Positions 11,032 through 22,996 of a DNA stretch of 64,000 bases are shown piece by piece (position 1 is the stretch's first letter; each line of letters opens with the position of its first letter). This DNA comes from Daldinia sp. FL1419 (taxonomy: Eukaryota; Ascomycota; Sordariomycetes; Xylariales; Hypoxylaceae). The translations under genes were made by a program, and so were the position numbers. The stretch is from contig MU623392.1 of the NCBI GenBank assembly GCA_025201765.1, forward strand, positions 124,001 to 188,000, given 5' to 3'. Under the pieces are notes generated by a model. That model was not told where the DNA came from. It saw only the letters and a list, made by a program, of their open reading frames with translations, and did not search any database.

Positions 11032-13868
11032 GGTGTATTATTGTCTTTTTCGACTTTTTAAGGGCGGAATATGAGAAATTGACCTTTCATTAAGAATACT
11101 TTTTGTGGGGGAAGTCTGCTTTCGCACAGTGATATATACAAATGTGATGTTTATATTTATTTATGCGTAGAAACCTCTCGACTGTCGCGCCTGCGCGTTA
11201 AATAGGAATGATAAGGGATTAAGAATCTTGAAGCGTCGAGAGAAATAAAGGGGGAAGTTCTTTTTGCTTCTTGCTTCCTGGTTCTATAGCATCGTTTGAA
11301 TTGACGTCTTTCTCCATATCAACAAGCGCATTGTGAGTAGTAGCTTTTAAGATGGTATGGACAAAGGGTTAGTCCTTATTGTTAAACAGCTACACGGGTG
11401 ATCATTGAATACAAATCGTATTGTGAGTACTAGTATCGAGTACCTCCTACCTTGTAGAATATCCATTGTTAGTTGTGTGATGCCAACTCATATGGACATG
11501 GCTAAGAAACATAGGCACTTAAAAAGCAGTATAGGTTTTTGTATCCGAGCACAGCACTCAATAATGTAAATGCAATTCAATCTGAGCCCTTCGCGATCTG
11601 AAGATATTGTCTAGTTGTAGTATTAAAATAAGCTGTCTACGTCTTTGTCATTAGCAGTATTCCTAATGTGCATACGGTATATCAGAGGTTACTGTAGAAA
11701 CATTAAAGTCGCTTGTACGAAAAGTCGCCTAATGGTAAACATTATCTCCATCAAATGAAGAATATTCACACATCTTATCGACTATCTTGATTCTTTCCGG
11801 AGCCATAGGTATAGCGCTTTAGAAATGGGTTCAGCGGGGGCGTAGCATAGATGTTGTCCGGGTTTGGGGAAATGCCGTACAGTCCTACGCGCAGAACCCA
11901 TAGTAGGACAACCACCAGGAAATTATTAAATAAAAATCCCCCTTCAAGGACGTCATATCGAATATCATCGCACGTCGGTATAGTGCCTTTTTAAGCCGGC
12001 AGAACATAAATCATATAAGCTAGGAATCCTGGTGGACGATCATGGACGTTGTTTTAAGGACACGGGGTTAAAATCATACCAAATGAGGAGACAAATGCGA
12101 TAGGGTGGCTTGCATTTTTAAGCGAACGGAGTGTTAATTCATCGGTCAGCACTTGAACTACATACAAATAGTGATCTCGATACGCGAATGGGAACTACAG
12201 ATCTAGGTAATACGGTACGACGGCACGGCGAACCCGCTGAACAGCCCGGCCTAACGGAACGCCAAGAGGGCGGGATATCGAAAATTTCTAGCTGAGAGCC
12301 TACTTATAGAAATGTGGCATTTACGTAGTAAAGGTCTAATAGATCTAGAAGTATGACGTGGCTGGGGGATAAACGAGATGAAGCGAGGGTAGGTAGGTAG
12401 TACCTCGCCGGCAAATTCATTCACTATCTTCTGACTAACTACAGTCTACAGAGCGCTAGAAACCCGGCCTCGGCATCAGGTCTCGTACCAGCAGGCTACG
12501 TCTAGACGGAACGCCTAGCTTGGCGTCTTATATAAAACCCGGTTATAAGGTAACTTCTACTGAGTGACGTGTCCAAGACCTTGAACCACAATCGGAACTC
12601 GTGATACTACTCCTACGGCTAGGACTCACGAAACACTATACACCAAACAAGCTACAATGCCTCTTACGGTACTGAAGCCGGCGGCCCGGGAAAGTACTTG
12701 TTAATCTGGGGAACCAGTGATCTCTTCGTCGTTATTCATATGAACGCCTCGGCAGGGAATCGTGACCCCCACATAGACGATAGAACATGACGCGCCTTGT
12801 AGGGTGAATGGTAGCCGCCACCCGGTTTTGTAATTATTCCATATTTGTTCCATGAGTATTCTTGTCCCGGTTGCGAACCTGACAAGGGCCCATACGCCTA
12901 GGCTGGTTCCGAAACTGGGTCCAATGTCCTAAATAAGGTGGTCGTGCCGTTCTATATGCCAGTATGTGCCTCGCCAGCGGCGATACCGACTGTATGCAAA
13001 GAGCTATTGGCACGTCTTCGATTCCCTATGCGAGCTATAAAGAGCGTATCCACAGATTGGCGAATATGCCAAGGCTCGCCAGGATGGAAATTCCTAGGCC
13101 AGCCAGCTACCTAACCTATGTAGCTCCAGCAATGGGCTTTGTACAGTGACTTCCACGACGATCAAGGAACATCTTAATGAACTAGCAGCTTCTGGTGAGG
13201 GTAGGGCAGATCGTTCCAACGACAGGCTAGGGTATCAGGTGGCAAGATTCCCAGGATGAAAAGACGGCTCGCGGATGCGAGTGATTGCATTAGGTTACTT
13301 AGTTTCCTGCAGGATAAGTTGGGAAATATTTAACGTGCAGCGAAAACGGAAGACGAAAAAGGAAGAAGTTTAGTAGAGTCAATGGCAGTTTTCCAAGATT
13401 TTGATGATTTTGATGATTTTGATAATTCGAAGTTGAGATATTGGAAACGAGTGACGGAATCTGGGGCTTTTGAGGCTTGGCGGATGTGGCGTCAGCTACA
13501 AGAACCTTGAAACCCCTGTCAATGTCAGACGGTTAACGGCTGACGGCGTCATCTCCACCCGGGGCCCCGGACTTCCACTCCCAATCTTACTAATTTGGCG
13601 GATTCGAGATGGGACCAAGATAGCATACCCCTGTAAAATCTTATCGGTCCACGGCTACCTCAGCCTCAAACTCAAATTTTCGCAGCCTCGCATGACGTGA
13701 CGTCTTTAAAGTTAATAACTAAGCTTATCCATAACATAGATTAGTACAGCGCATATATGGGAGGAAGTAACCGGTTAGCATATCACTGATCAACATCAAA
13801 ATATCTAAAACGATAAGATAAAACAGCGTAGATACACCGCGATACCAATTGATACTACACCGCCTAAG
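11032..13868. other. Intergenic, no supported gene
   Basis: 2.8 kb with stops in all frames apart from short runs. A 61-codon frame at 12964-13149 (+) was examined and rejected. GC content rises to near 50% around 12200-13200 without a coding frame, which could be a decayed element or pseudogene, but no terminal repeats or domain were found. A 3 x 9 bp tandem repeat lies at 13397-13423. The last 150 bases are presumably the cyclin promoter. Confidence 0.5.
13397..13423. repeat. Tandem repeat, 3 x 9 bp
   Basis: Three perfect copies of GATTTTGAT in noncoding DNA upstream of the cyclin gene. Confidence 0.9.
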
Positions 13869-14867
13869 ATGGCGCACATGACCAATCCCCTCGCGACCGT
13901 CGACCAACTATACCAACGGACATCCTTCAGCGCGCTGCCCTCAGACCTCCAAGACGCCATCTTCTTCACGACGCAATGTCTCACCCAAGCCGCCGGCATC
14001 CTTCTCCGAATCCCACAGTCCGTCACCGCACAAGCCAACGTCGTCCTCGCGCGCTACTGGCTCGTCGAATCGCCCTTATCCCACGAATTCAGCGACGTCT
14101 CCGCCGCCGCGCTCTTCCTCGTCGCTAAGCTGAGCTCGCACCCGTGTCCGCCGCGCGACGTGTGCAATGTATACGCGTATCTACTCTCGCCTAGCTCTGC
14201 GCTGTTCGGGGGCGGCAATGCTGGGGGAGGAGGGGGGAGTATCGAGGACAAGGATAAGGACCCGTCGTCGTACTACCTTTCCGAAAGCGCGTACGCCTCG
14301 CTGCGCGCGCGTATCCTCGCGCTCGAGGCCCGGATATTGTACTCCCTGTCCTTCGACACGCATGTTGCCCTCCCACACCCTCTGGCTATCACATATCTCC
14401 AAGCACTGGACTTTCTGAACCTCCCCCGGGCCGATATATCACGGCGCGCTATCGCGTACTTGAATACGGCGCTTCTCTCCCCGCAGCTGCTGTACCTGAC
14501 GCACCAACCGCACGCGCTTGCTGTCGCGGCGATATACGCGGCGGCGCGGGACGCGGGGGCCAAGATGCCGGCTTGTGCGTGGTGGGAGGTGTTTGATGTG
14601 GATCGGGAGGAGTTGGGGTTTTTGGTTGTAGGGATGAGGAGTCTGGAGGGGTGGGTGAGGAAAGAGAGGGGCGGAGACGGGGACGGGGTGTTGAGTAGGG
14701 GGGTGCTTACGAGGGCTTATGTGGAGGGGGAGATGAGGAAGAGGGGGCTGAGGATTGGGAATGGGAGTGCTGGGGTTGGGGCAGAGACTACGGGGGATGA
14801 GATGGAAGACGAGGAGACGGCGCTGATGAGGCAGATGGATGAGAAAGCGGCGCAGCTGGAAGCATGA
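13869..14867 (+). CDS. Cyclin L-like protein
   Basis: Single-exon 332-residue cyclin. The first cyclin fold (about residues 28-105) includes ALFLVAKLSSHPCPPRDVCNVYAYL, matching the alanine-rich helix and the PRDV-N motif of L/K-type transcription cyclins. The second fold runs from about 170 to 260 (FDTHVALPHPLAITYLQAL, then ALAVAAIYAAARDAG). Between them lies a Gly-rich insertion near residues 116-130. The C-terminus is acidic and Met/Glu-rich. By family the partner would be a Cdk11/Cdk12-type kinase acting on RNA polymerase II or splicing factors in the nucleus; the exact partner is not visible here. The gene is much GC-richer than its neighbours, and third positions change from C-rich in the first two thirds to G-rich after about 14570. 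Confidence 0.82.
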   Translation: MAHMTNPLATVDQLYQRTSFSALPSDLQDAIFFTTQCLTQAAGILLRIPQSVTAQANVVLARYWLVESPLSHEFSDVSAAALFLVAKLSSHPCPPRDVCNVYAYLLSPSSALFGGGNAGGGGGSIEDKDKDPSSYYLSESAYASLRARILALEARILYSLSFDTHVALPHPLAITYLQALDFLNLPRADISRRAIAYLNTALLSPQLLYLTHQPHALAVAAIYAAARDAGAKMPACAWWEVFDVDREELGFLVVGMRSLEGWVRKERGGDGDGVLSRGVLTRAYVEGEMRKRGLRIGNGSAGVGAETTGDEMEDEETALMRQMDEKAAQLEA

Positions 14868-15824
14868 AGGCGGCTCTAGCTCAATATTTATGTGAGCTTA
14901 AGGTTCGGTGTGCGCTAGTTGACGCCAACAGCTTCTGTTACCCGCATTTAATAGTCATAAAACAACTATTATACCAATTTCATAATAGAGGCTTTACCCA
15001 ACTAGGTTTACGACGTTGTCAGATGGCCAGAATCGTGTGTTTAAGGCACCCTTAACAGCCGTAAGAGTGGGAAATAAGAATGCATTTGAGTAGACTCCTA
15101 AGACTTTTTTTTTCTTTTTTGTCAAGTTTTACGTAACTAATCGTGACATCTCGCAGCAAAAGTCCAAAATCAACTTCCCTCGTACATACAGAATAGCTGG
15201 CGTGTTTGACTGGGGCCTGGTTGACGATGTTTGTAATATTGACCACTCGATCGTAACCGCAACGACGCAACACGGGATAGTATATAGGTTCCAGAAGCAC
15301 GAATATTGAAGAAATCATTATTCAGATGTTCGATGAACTGTTGGCTTGTATTATCCCTTGGTTGCTATTCTGATTAAAGAACTAGAAAAAAACGCAGAAC
15401 GGAATATGTCTTGTCCGTGGGTATCCCATTCTTCGCGCGATTAAAGAAATGCCTCGACATGGAGGGCTTGTCAAAAGTTGATTGGGGAATAAACCATAAA
15501 TTGAAATGCGAGTGTTGCGAACTGGATTCGAAGTTGTGTTAGACTTGCAAAGACTCATTGAAAGAAGAGCTCTTGAAGAGATATGAGTTGTAGGTAGAGG
15601 TTGAGAGTTTGGGGGAAATATAGCATTATCCTTGGCCTGTTGAGTGATGCTGAAATATACTCCCAAGTTCACATCACGTAGAAACCAACAGCATAGTATA
15701 TTCCAACGTCTGTATTGGATTGATAGGCTCAAGCCAATCCCGAAATCCAATAGCATCCGTCACGCCTCCAACCATATCGCCAAAATGTACAAGGGCAGTC
15801 TCTTCAATCATCCTCGTTTCCAGA
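14868..15824. other. Convergent intergenic region
   Basis: Lies between the 3' ends of the cyclin (+) and the gene at 15825 (-). Open frames at 15052-15318 (-) and 15382-15756 (-) are AT-rich, have no domain or signal peptide and are not called. Confidence 0.55.
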
Positions 15825-16895
15825 CTATTTGGAAGACTCTAGTAGCTTTTGGACCTGTTGTATAATCTTGATAGAGAACTTCTGTCGGTGAATCTCGTAA
15901 TTGGTAAGCGCCAGCTTAAGCAACGCCTTCTCCGATTTCATTCTTTCTTCGCCCGTGGCAGTGATCTCGTCAAGTCTGTCGGAAAGCTTGATCTGCACAT
16001 CCAATTTCTTGCAGCCGAGGCGGACGGGGGACCAGTTGACCACGTCCATGGTCTCTCGAAGCAGATCCGCGGACTTCTTGTCCTTGAGAACACTGCAGAC
16101 AATGATGCACTGCTCGAAGACCTCCGCGACGTGGTGCGATTCTAGCACAGGGTACTTCGAGTAGACTCGATGACAGTTGCGATAGAGATTTGCGAGCGTC
16201 GTGCCTGTAGCTTTGATATCCATCGCTTGCGGCGGTACCATGAAGAGGTTGTGAGTATAGTTCTCCTCGAAGTAGTCCATAGATCGGATGTGATCAAAGA
16301 TCTCTGCGAAGTCCATATTTGGACACCATTTTTGTAGCCACTTCGCTGTCACATCCTCGGTCACTTGCAATGCGGATTTGGCCGCTATCTTGAGCGATGA
16401 GGGGCTGATTCCTTCGAATTTCATTGAAGGGTTGTCCATTAGGACTTCTTCCAAGCCTCGAAAGCCGCGAGAGTCGCGAGAGACGGCAGGTATGCTCTCC
16501 TCCACCTGTTTCTCCATTTGTCAGTTGGAAGAATATCTTTATGAGTTTACCAAAAGATGAAAATACTATAGTTAGAATGATACAACTAATAGAGTATGCC
16601 GCATATTCCTGGGTTGTTGTTTTTTGGGGGGGGGGGGGGGTTTCTAACTTACAGTACGGTTTAGAAATCGAGGATCACAAGGACCAGAAAGACCGAAACT
16701 TTGCTTCTTGCCAGCCTGAGCCGGAAGGGCAGCTAGCTGCGAGGTAAGCACGCCGGGTCGCTTCCTGGAGAGGAATTTAGCAGCGCAGTTATCGAAGCGT
16801 AGCATGTTAAGCGAGGTAGCGTAACTCTTCCATCGATCTCTTACGAGCTTCCTCTTTCTTCTCTCGCGTCGTTTCTTGGTCGCGCTTTTGCCCAT
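15825..16895 (-). CDS. Conserved protein of unknown function with basic N-terminus
   Basis: Two exons, 16653-16895 and 15825-16505, give 307 residues. The intron (16506-16652, 147 nt) begins GTAAGT, has an AACTGAC branch site and ends ACAG; both exons are in phase 0 there. Residues 1-22 are extremely Lys/Arg-rich (KKRRERRKRK), suggesting nuclear or nucleolar targeting. The remainder is largely helical, with acidic and hydrophobic heptads, for example WLQKWCPNMDFAEIFDHIRS, and a C-terminal helix ending near LLESSK. No catalytic motif was recognised. A Met ten bases inside the apparent second exon (16517) could be mistaken for the start, but the upstream exon joins in frame and is strongly basic, so the longer model is preferred. 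Confidence 0.75.
16626..16640. repeat. Poly-G run inside an intron
   Basis: Fifteen consecutive G on the + strand, that is, a C15 run in the sense strand of the intron, shortly after the donor. Confidence 0.9.
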
Positions 16896-17660
16896 TTTGA
16901 ATAGCTTGATAGTGGACTAAAAGAAAGGAAGAAAGGCACGGAGGGAAGAGTGAAGGTGTAGGTTGATGAGAAGAAGTTTGAAGGAAAGAAACAATGTGCA
17001 GGAAATACTTTTTAGTTTCACACCTCCTGGTCAACCCGACGATGGGCACGTTTGTATTCGTCCTGGAAACCAGTACTACACGTAAACGATCCGGTTACCG
17101 TTCATGTACGCCTTCCCAAATCCTGGAAAAGAGGAAATCACAGGTCTAGTAGATGTATTTGAGGAAGCTACCTCTATTATATTATTGTGTGCAGGGAAAG
17201 ACTATCTGGTTACAACTCAGATAAATGTACAGTCTTACTTCTTATGTTGATATAATAAATAATATTATATCTCCTAGGTTGAAGTTTATTAACCACCAAT
17301 TCTAATATGGACTCATTTTCTAATTTTCCTACCTGGGTACATGACAACGGGGGAGAAAAATGAGGCTACTCCGACTTACCTATACACCCCTATTTTACTA
17401 ATAATCATAACAATTACCTATCTCATTGCACTTCCCCTGAGCTGGTTAGAGATTTAGCATTGTACGAGCCATTCCTCTGTTTATCAGTTGCAGATATGAG
17501 TATGTAAAGTTCCAGTTGCGAGTTGCTATGGTTGTTTTCTTAGATCTTAGATACCTAGGTATAGCCCATCGTACGCCTTTTAGCAGGATATACTATGATG
17601 AGAACTATAGGCTCCAAATAACCCCTCGACAACTTGACTACGAACCTACCAACATAATGT

Positions 17661-17667
17661 TATAAAA
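17661..17667 (+). promoter_or_regulatory. Candidate TATA box
   Basis: TATAAAA about 100 bases ahead of an ATG at 17768, with a pyrimidine/CA-rich leader between, the usual layout of a fungal promoter. Confidence 0.35.
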
Positions 17668-17767
17668 GGGGACTAAGAATTCCTGCGACGAGAGTTTAGT
17701 TTAAAGTACATAAGAAACACCTCGATCACCATCACCATTATCACACTTGAAGGAAAATCAAGTTCAG

Positions 17768-17908
17768 ATGACTGCGAGTTCTTCTATTCCAAGACTTTCA
17801 AGGTATCAATCAAGAGAGCTAAAAAACCCCGTACCCAATCCGATCCAATCCGACCCTTGCGCCACGCTTGTATCCCCGTACAGCATTGAAGTTGCCTTAT
17901 ATCCTATA
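17768..17908 (+). CDS. Possible 46-residue small ORF
   Basis: A 46-codon frame follows a TATA box and leader-like sequence and converges on the transporter gene, ending 24 bases before the transporter stop codon. The peptide (beginning MTASSSIPRL) has no signal peptide, membrane segment or known domain. It could be a small gene, the first exon of a degraded gene or chance. Promoter-like context is the only support. Confidence 0.2.
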
Positions 17909-17931
17909 TAAGCCCGGTAGTCTATACACCC

Positions 17932-20276
17932 CTATCTCAACAGACTTCCTACGTCTTGCAGTCGTATATTATCCGTAGCGAGAGTATTTCCTCGTCTATC
18001 TATCCTACCCCAACCGGCCCCCCAACCGGGCAATACCCCCGCGTTTGTTACATTCGTTTCACCGGCCGCGGCGAAGCCTGCTGTTGAGCTTGAGCTAGCG
18101 GCACAGTCGACCGCCGTAGCGCTATCCGATCTACTATTGCGATTCCAAAACTTCCATCCCTTTTTGGGTGGTGGGGTCTGGACTACTAACTCGGGCGTCG
18201 TCATGATGCCTACCCGACCGCTTGGCGTCATTCGTGGGTAAAAGAAGCCAGCTGGTTGGCCACCAGAAAATGGGTTCCACCATCGAGCCTTAGACCTTCG
18301 TTCTATAATACTGCCGTTACGACCGGAATTATACGATGTAGGAGGCTCGCCTGTCAGCTCTTCGAGGGTATAACCCTTTGTTTCGGGGATCAGCAGCGAC
18401 GAGAATGTCCCACAGAGCATAAATAATGCGAATATCTGCATTAGCCGGTCAAGCCAGGGTGTACACGCTCGTCCCGAGCAGGAGCTCGGCGCCCCTTTCG
18501 TTAGGAGCGGCAAGGAGATAACCTGTGCTATTATAGCGCCGACTTTTCCCATGGCTGCTGAAAGTCCGTGCCCGGAGGAGCGGTATCGTGTCGGGAAGCA
18601 CTCGCCGGGGACAATGAAGGTGGTGGTATTTGGACCGAAATTAAAGAAATAATTTGCAATGACGTATAGGGCCAATAACGCGCCCTTGCTAAGACTATTG
18701 TAAAGAAATCCCAGCACGCAAAATGTAATGGTAAGGATAATGAATCCGATTATTTGCAGTGGCTTGCGACCGATGCTATCGACCGTCAGTATGGCCGTCC
18801 AATATCCGGGCAGGGAGCCTGCGACGACTAGAATTATCGTGCCGACAGCGCTGTTGAATAATTTTGTGTAAAGCGAATCCCCGTCAGAATAGCCGATCGC
18901 TTGCAATATTATTTGGTTATTTAACCCTAAACCATAGAAAGCTAGGTCCTATACTTCAAGGTTAGACAGATTCGGTCAATGTAGTCAAGGGGTACGCACT
19001 AGGAAGAACCAGGAAAGTGTTGTTCCTAGCAACACTTTTGCGTTTTTCCATTCCGTGAAATAGACGTATAGGTCATGCCAAGACGCCGAAGGGATATTGA
19101 GCGCTGGGGCAGCGACTTTCTTCATCCTCGCTTGCTTGACTTCATCTACCTCCCCTTCCGATTGGCTCGACATATACGCTTTGATATCAGCAGCTGCTTT
19201 CTCAACATCTTTGGCTACCTCGAAGGTGTATCTCGGGGTTTCGGGAATGGTAATGCGATAATAGAGAGCAAAACAAGCCGGAACAGCCCCAACTCCTACG
19301 ATAATGCGCCAGCATCGATCGGCGGCCGTCTGGCACGCATAATCGCATTGGTCGACGCTCGGCGCGTTTCCGAAGGCGCTCTTGAAAGATACGGTAACGA
19401 TGAGGGCCACGACGGCGGCTAGTAATTGGCCCATCCCTTGCATTGAGAATACGGCCGCCATCATAGCCCCGCGCCATCTGGTTGGCGCAAATTCCGATGT
19501 AATGACTGCGCTCAAAGGATAGTCACCACCTATACCGATTCTAGCTATGGCATTAGAACAAATTCTTGTGTATAAATATTTGTTGCCTTACCCCATCATA
19601 ACCCTCCAAAACGTCATTAATCCGGTGAAGCTGATAGCTTGAGAAGCGGCAACTACGTAGGCGTTAACTCTCTACAGTTCCGTGTATTTGTGATGCTAGA
19701 CGGAATGCAATAGGTACGTGGATTATAAAGGTTTGGCTGTAGACAGTAGTGACTTCGAGCTGTTCAAAAGACGGGGTTCTGTGAGGGTACTCTATACTCA
19801 CCCAGACAACAGGAGAGCGTCGAGAAGACGATAATGCCCAGTTCAACTCCATACATCCGCCTCCTTCCAAACTTATCTGCCAACCAACCAAATAAGACTT
19901 GACCCACGATAATACCCGCGCTCGTTGATGCCTTCAGCGTCTGACTGACTGGAGTTGGTAGGTAGCCAAAATTCCCTCCATACCCATTCTTGGCATTTTC
20001 CGGTGCTCCGTGCCAGAACACGACGCCAAGCAGCATCGTTACGAGATTGATCGCGAAAATGTCGTAAGAATCAAGGAAGAAACCTATACCGGCGACTAAC
20101 ACAGCTCTCACATGGTACATTCCAAATGGTACTTTGTCGATCTCGGATAACGCGAGTCGTCGCCTCAAGTTCGGATCTTGGATATGACTAAAGTCGTTGA
20201 AGAAATTATGAAAAGCCCGGTTGCCGCCATACGTCCGGTCATACGTAGCCGGCGTCATGGGCTCCGGCGAAGCCAT
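17932..20276 (-). CDS. Phosphate:H+ symporter, Pho84-type major facilitator
   Basis: Four exons, 19802-20276, 19592-19667, 19000-19540 and 17932-18948, give 702 residues of the PHS family, plasma-membrane high-affinity phosphate importers. Support: FFLDSYDIFAINLV in the first helix, the LADKFGRRRMYG loop between helices 2 and 3, GGDYPLSAVITSEFAPTRWRG across exons 2-3, IPETPRYT at the central loop, and DSIGRKP in the second half. Twelve helices are expected. Introns are 134, 51 and 51 nt with phases that join cleanly; the 76-nt second exon is easy to miss. Exon 2 uses the third of three closely spaced AGs because the first two put a stop in frame. A C-terminal tail of about 150 residues after the last helix (WWNPFSG, KKGWKFWNRN) is longer than in yeast Pho84 (about 587 residues in all). 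A CACGTT core lies about 1 kb upstream. Confidence 0.9.
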
Positions 20277-21280
20277 CGTCGAGATCTCGGTGAGCTTCTC
20301 GCCTTATCTTAGGTGTTTCGTGATATCGGCTGCGGAAGCAAACAAATGCATAATTACCCAACAGGAGGCACGAGCGTTAGATGCGGGCTGGTTACGATGC
20401 GCTCATGGCGCTGTTTGCTAGGTGATTCCACAGCCCGCTTGGTAGTATTACAATGCGGCTATGCGGAACTGAACGTCTTACGACCCGTCGATCGTGTGGA
20501 ACTGACTTTGACGTCGAGGAGATACGGATGTGACAGATATCGTGTACGCGGGGGATAAAGTAGGAAATAGTCACCAAAAGGAAAAGTAGGTAGCTAGATA
20601 AAACAAGAAAGCTGCGCAAGGCCTTGGGGAAATCTAAGACAGAGCCTCGATGTGCGCCGGGGTAGGGAGGGGTGTGATCTGACGCACTCCGAGGATCGTT
20701 ACGGTAATCAAAACCTTTTTTCTGTGTCTGACAGGGACCCATCGACCCAATCGTGCGGGCGGACGGATTTCTCGGGAGATTCCTGAAGTAGGCCAAGGGG
20801 CAAAACGTTAGGTTTATGGGCTGAGAGATCTTTCGTTAGGATGCCATCCAATGAAATGCGGCAGAAGAAGGTGTATGTTCAAGGGCGAAGATGTAAGGGG
20901 CGCAAGAGTCTAGGCCCGGAATGTGTCTCTGGAGTGACGGTCTTAAACTAGCCTCAAGTACCCTTGACAACCCCGTTCCACGACCTTTCCACTACCTGCC
21001 TATTTGTATCCTGTGCAACGCTTTGTCGGACAACGGTCCAAAATGACATAGTGTCGAAAGGTGATGTGATATGTTAGTTCAGGAGGTATAGGTTTTTAAC
21101 CATCGTCGTGCAAACAGCCAACCGCTTCATTATCACGTCCGTCTACCCATTATTCGGGCCGGGGTGGGTATCGTGATCAGACTATATTTGCTAATACCTA
21201 GTCTTCAGGGTTCAGGGCTAGGAAATAAACGTAGGGCAGGTAACAGTTCTCTACATAGTATGCGCATGTAGCTTGTGAAA

Positions 21281-21286
21281 AACGTG
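21281..21286 (-). promoter_or_regulatory. Possible Pho4/NUC-1 half-site
   Basis: CACGTT within CCCACGTTTT on the minus strand, about 1 kb ahead of a phosphate transporter. A six-base match occurs often by chance, so this is only suggestive. Confidence 0.2.
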
Positions 21287-22806
21287 GGTGTGGAGCTAGG
21301 AGCTGTTCATTATCATATGCATGAGTTCGGTGAGGTTCAAGTGGACCTCATCTCGTTCAGAGCGCATCGTGGGAGAATCTGGATTCTGGGCTCGCACCAA
21401 GAGTGAGGTAAGCCCGCTCCTTTCTTGGTTCAGCCCGCTCCTTTTGGCTCTAGAAAAGATGCGGATGTAGTATCACATGGTTATTATATGAAGGCTGAAA
21501 TTATAACCTATTTTACTAGGTAATACCATGTACGTGATACCCAAGATTCTCGAAACTACCCAGGTAAGTCGTAGGCTATACAAGTCTGGATAAAGTTCAG
21601 GGGATCCTTCGGAGCAGCAAGGGCTTGGCAGGGTACCGGACAAGGGTGCGTATGGTACGGCAAGGATGCGGACATCAAAGTATGTACGAAGATGCAAATC
21701 GCGAATGAGCCGCGTTTGCGGGTGCGAGTGGGACTTTTCGCGGGGCGACTCAACGCACGTACCCATCGGCCCGCGATTTAGAGTTTGAAGATTACTTAAC
21801 TGGTACCTAAGCACCTTACCAGCTTGATCCTTTTCGGTATTAGTCCAGATCTCGTCGAGTACCTATCTCTCTCTGTCCTCTTTTACTCTACTTCTAACCT
21901 ATGTAGTATAGACAAAGCGAAAACGTGGTTTATTGTTCGAAACGTGTTAGATACTTTTTTCTCTTAAAAGTATTAGCTTAGTCCCTCTTGCAGGAGGCGA
22001 GGTGTTAGGATGAAGCCATGTAAGCGATCTAATGAGAAACCATTTAGCTTGGCAGCAAACGCCCAAGAAGTTGCCTTTTCTGCAAGGCGCCATCACCAAT
22101 CGGAGCACCGAATTTCAGAACGTGGTCCAAATTATTCGATGCCAAACAATAACGAGCCCGCAACAGCCACCACGCTTCTACTGTCTAGGTAGGCACCTAC
22201 TTACATAGTATGTGTTACGTGCTACGATGCAGTAGTGATACTTCTATTGCATATACTTCAAATCACCGGCGCCAAACAGAAAACATCACTTTGCCTTGAA
22301 CCGTAAGGGCAGCCGCTTCGTATATGAGGTTAAATAATTAAATAATATAAACCTGCACATTTGGCGATGTAATCGGTAACAACTTTTTATTGTTTTTTTT
22401 AGATCCGATCGAAATTTGTGAGTGACGGACGTAACGACTTAAAGCCGACAGGAGTATACTGTCCATAGATTGACTTTGGAGTCTTGCATGTTTTTCTATA
22501 TTCCTTGCTGAAGAAGTATTTCAACCTCGGAGCCTGATACTCGGGAAAGGGATTATCTACCCTCCCTAATTTGTCCAAGTTTGTTAAATATATTAACTAG
22601 CGGTGCTTTGCGAACACTGCACCCATCGTTATACAGTATCACGATGCTTCAAATAAGCGTGTACGTAAGTGGCGCTAGCGCAACTCAGCGGTACCCCACG
22701 CTATTCATGACGGATGCAACTGTAAGTGGTCCAGCTAGACGAGCATGCCATAGGCAGCACGTCTGATTTGACACTGATTATCTTTACCAGTAGCTTGGGA
22801 TGACTA

Positions 22807-22820
22807 GGTAGGTACCTACC
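22807..22820. repeat. Perfect 14-bp palindrome
   Basis: Perfectly self-complementary GGTAGGTACCTACC, one of the dispersed CCTAGGTA-like palindromes of this window. Confidence 0.85.
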
Positions 22821-22996
22821 CAAGTAGGTAGGTTGGTAGGAACGCCCCGTGTTGTATGTCTCTTGATCCAGGACGAAACCCGGTGCCGCCAAGCATTGGC
22901 TCCGGATTTCGAAACATGATTTAACCGTTATGAATACTAGAAAGAAACCCAACGCAGACAATTTGCCTTTAATTTGAATAGCTCTAGCATCACTAT

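Larger units (their letters stand above)
16896..17931. other. Intergenic region with TATA-led leader
   Basis: Upstream of the gene at 16895 (-) and downstream of the phosphate transporter (-). Contains TACCTAGGTA at 17552-17561 and, on the + strand, TATAAAA at 17661-17667 followed by a CA/TC-rich leader-like stretch. Confidence 0.5.
20277..22996. other. Intergenic, transporter promoter and met2 3' flank
   Basis: No supported gene. Open frames at 20392-20796 (-) and 21473-21814 (-) lack domains. A CACGTT core (minus strand, 21281-21286), the half-site bound by Pho4/NUC-1-type factors, occurs about 1 kb upstream of the transporter start. A perfect 14-bp palindrome of the CCTAGGTA-like repeat lies at 22807-22820. 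Confidence 0.5.

Noticed and set aside
12964..13149. 61-codon + strand frame in a locally GC-richer stretch
   Set aside because: No domain, signal peptide or splice partner; adjacent sequence has stops in all frames.
15382..15756. 124-codon minus-strand frame
   Set aside because: AT-rich, no recognisable motif, lies in the 3' flank between convergent genes.
20392..20796. 134-codon minus-strand frame upstream of the phosphate transporter
   Set aside because: Basic, Ser/Pro-rich, no domain; more likely leader or promoter sequence than a gene.
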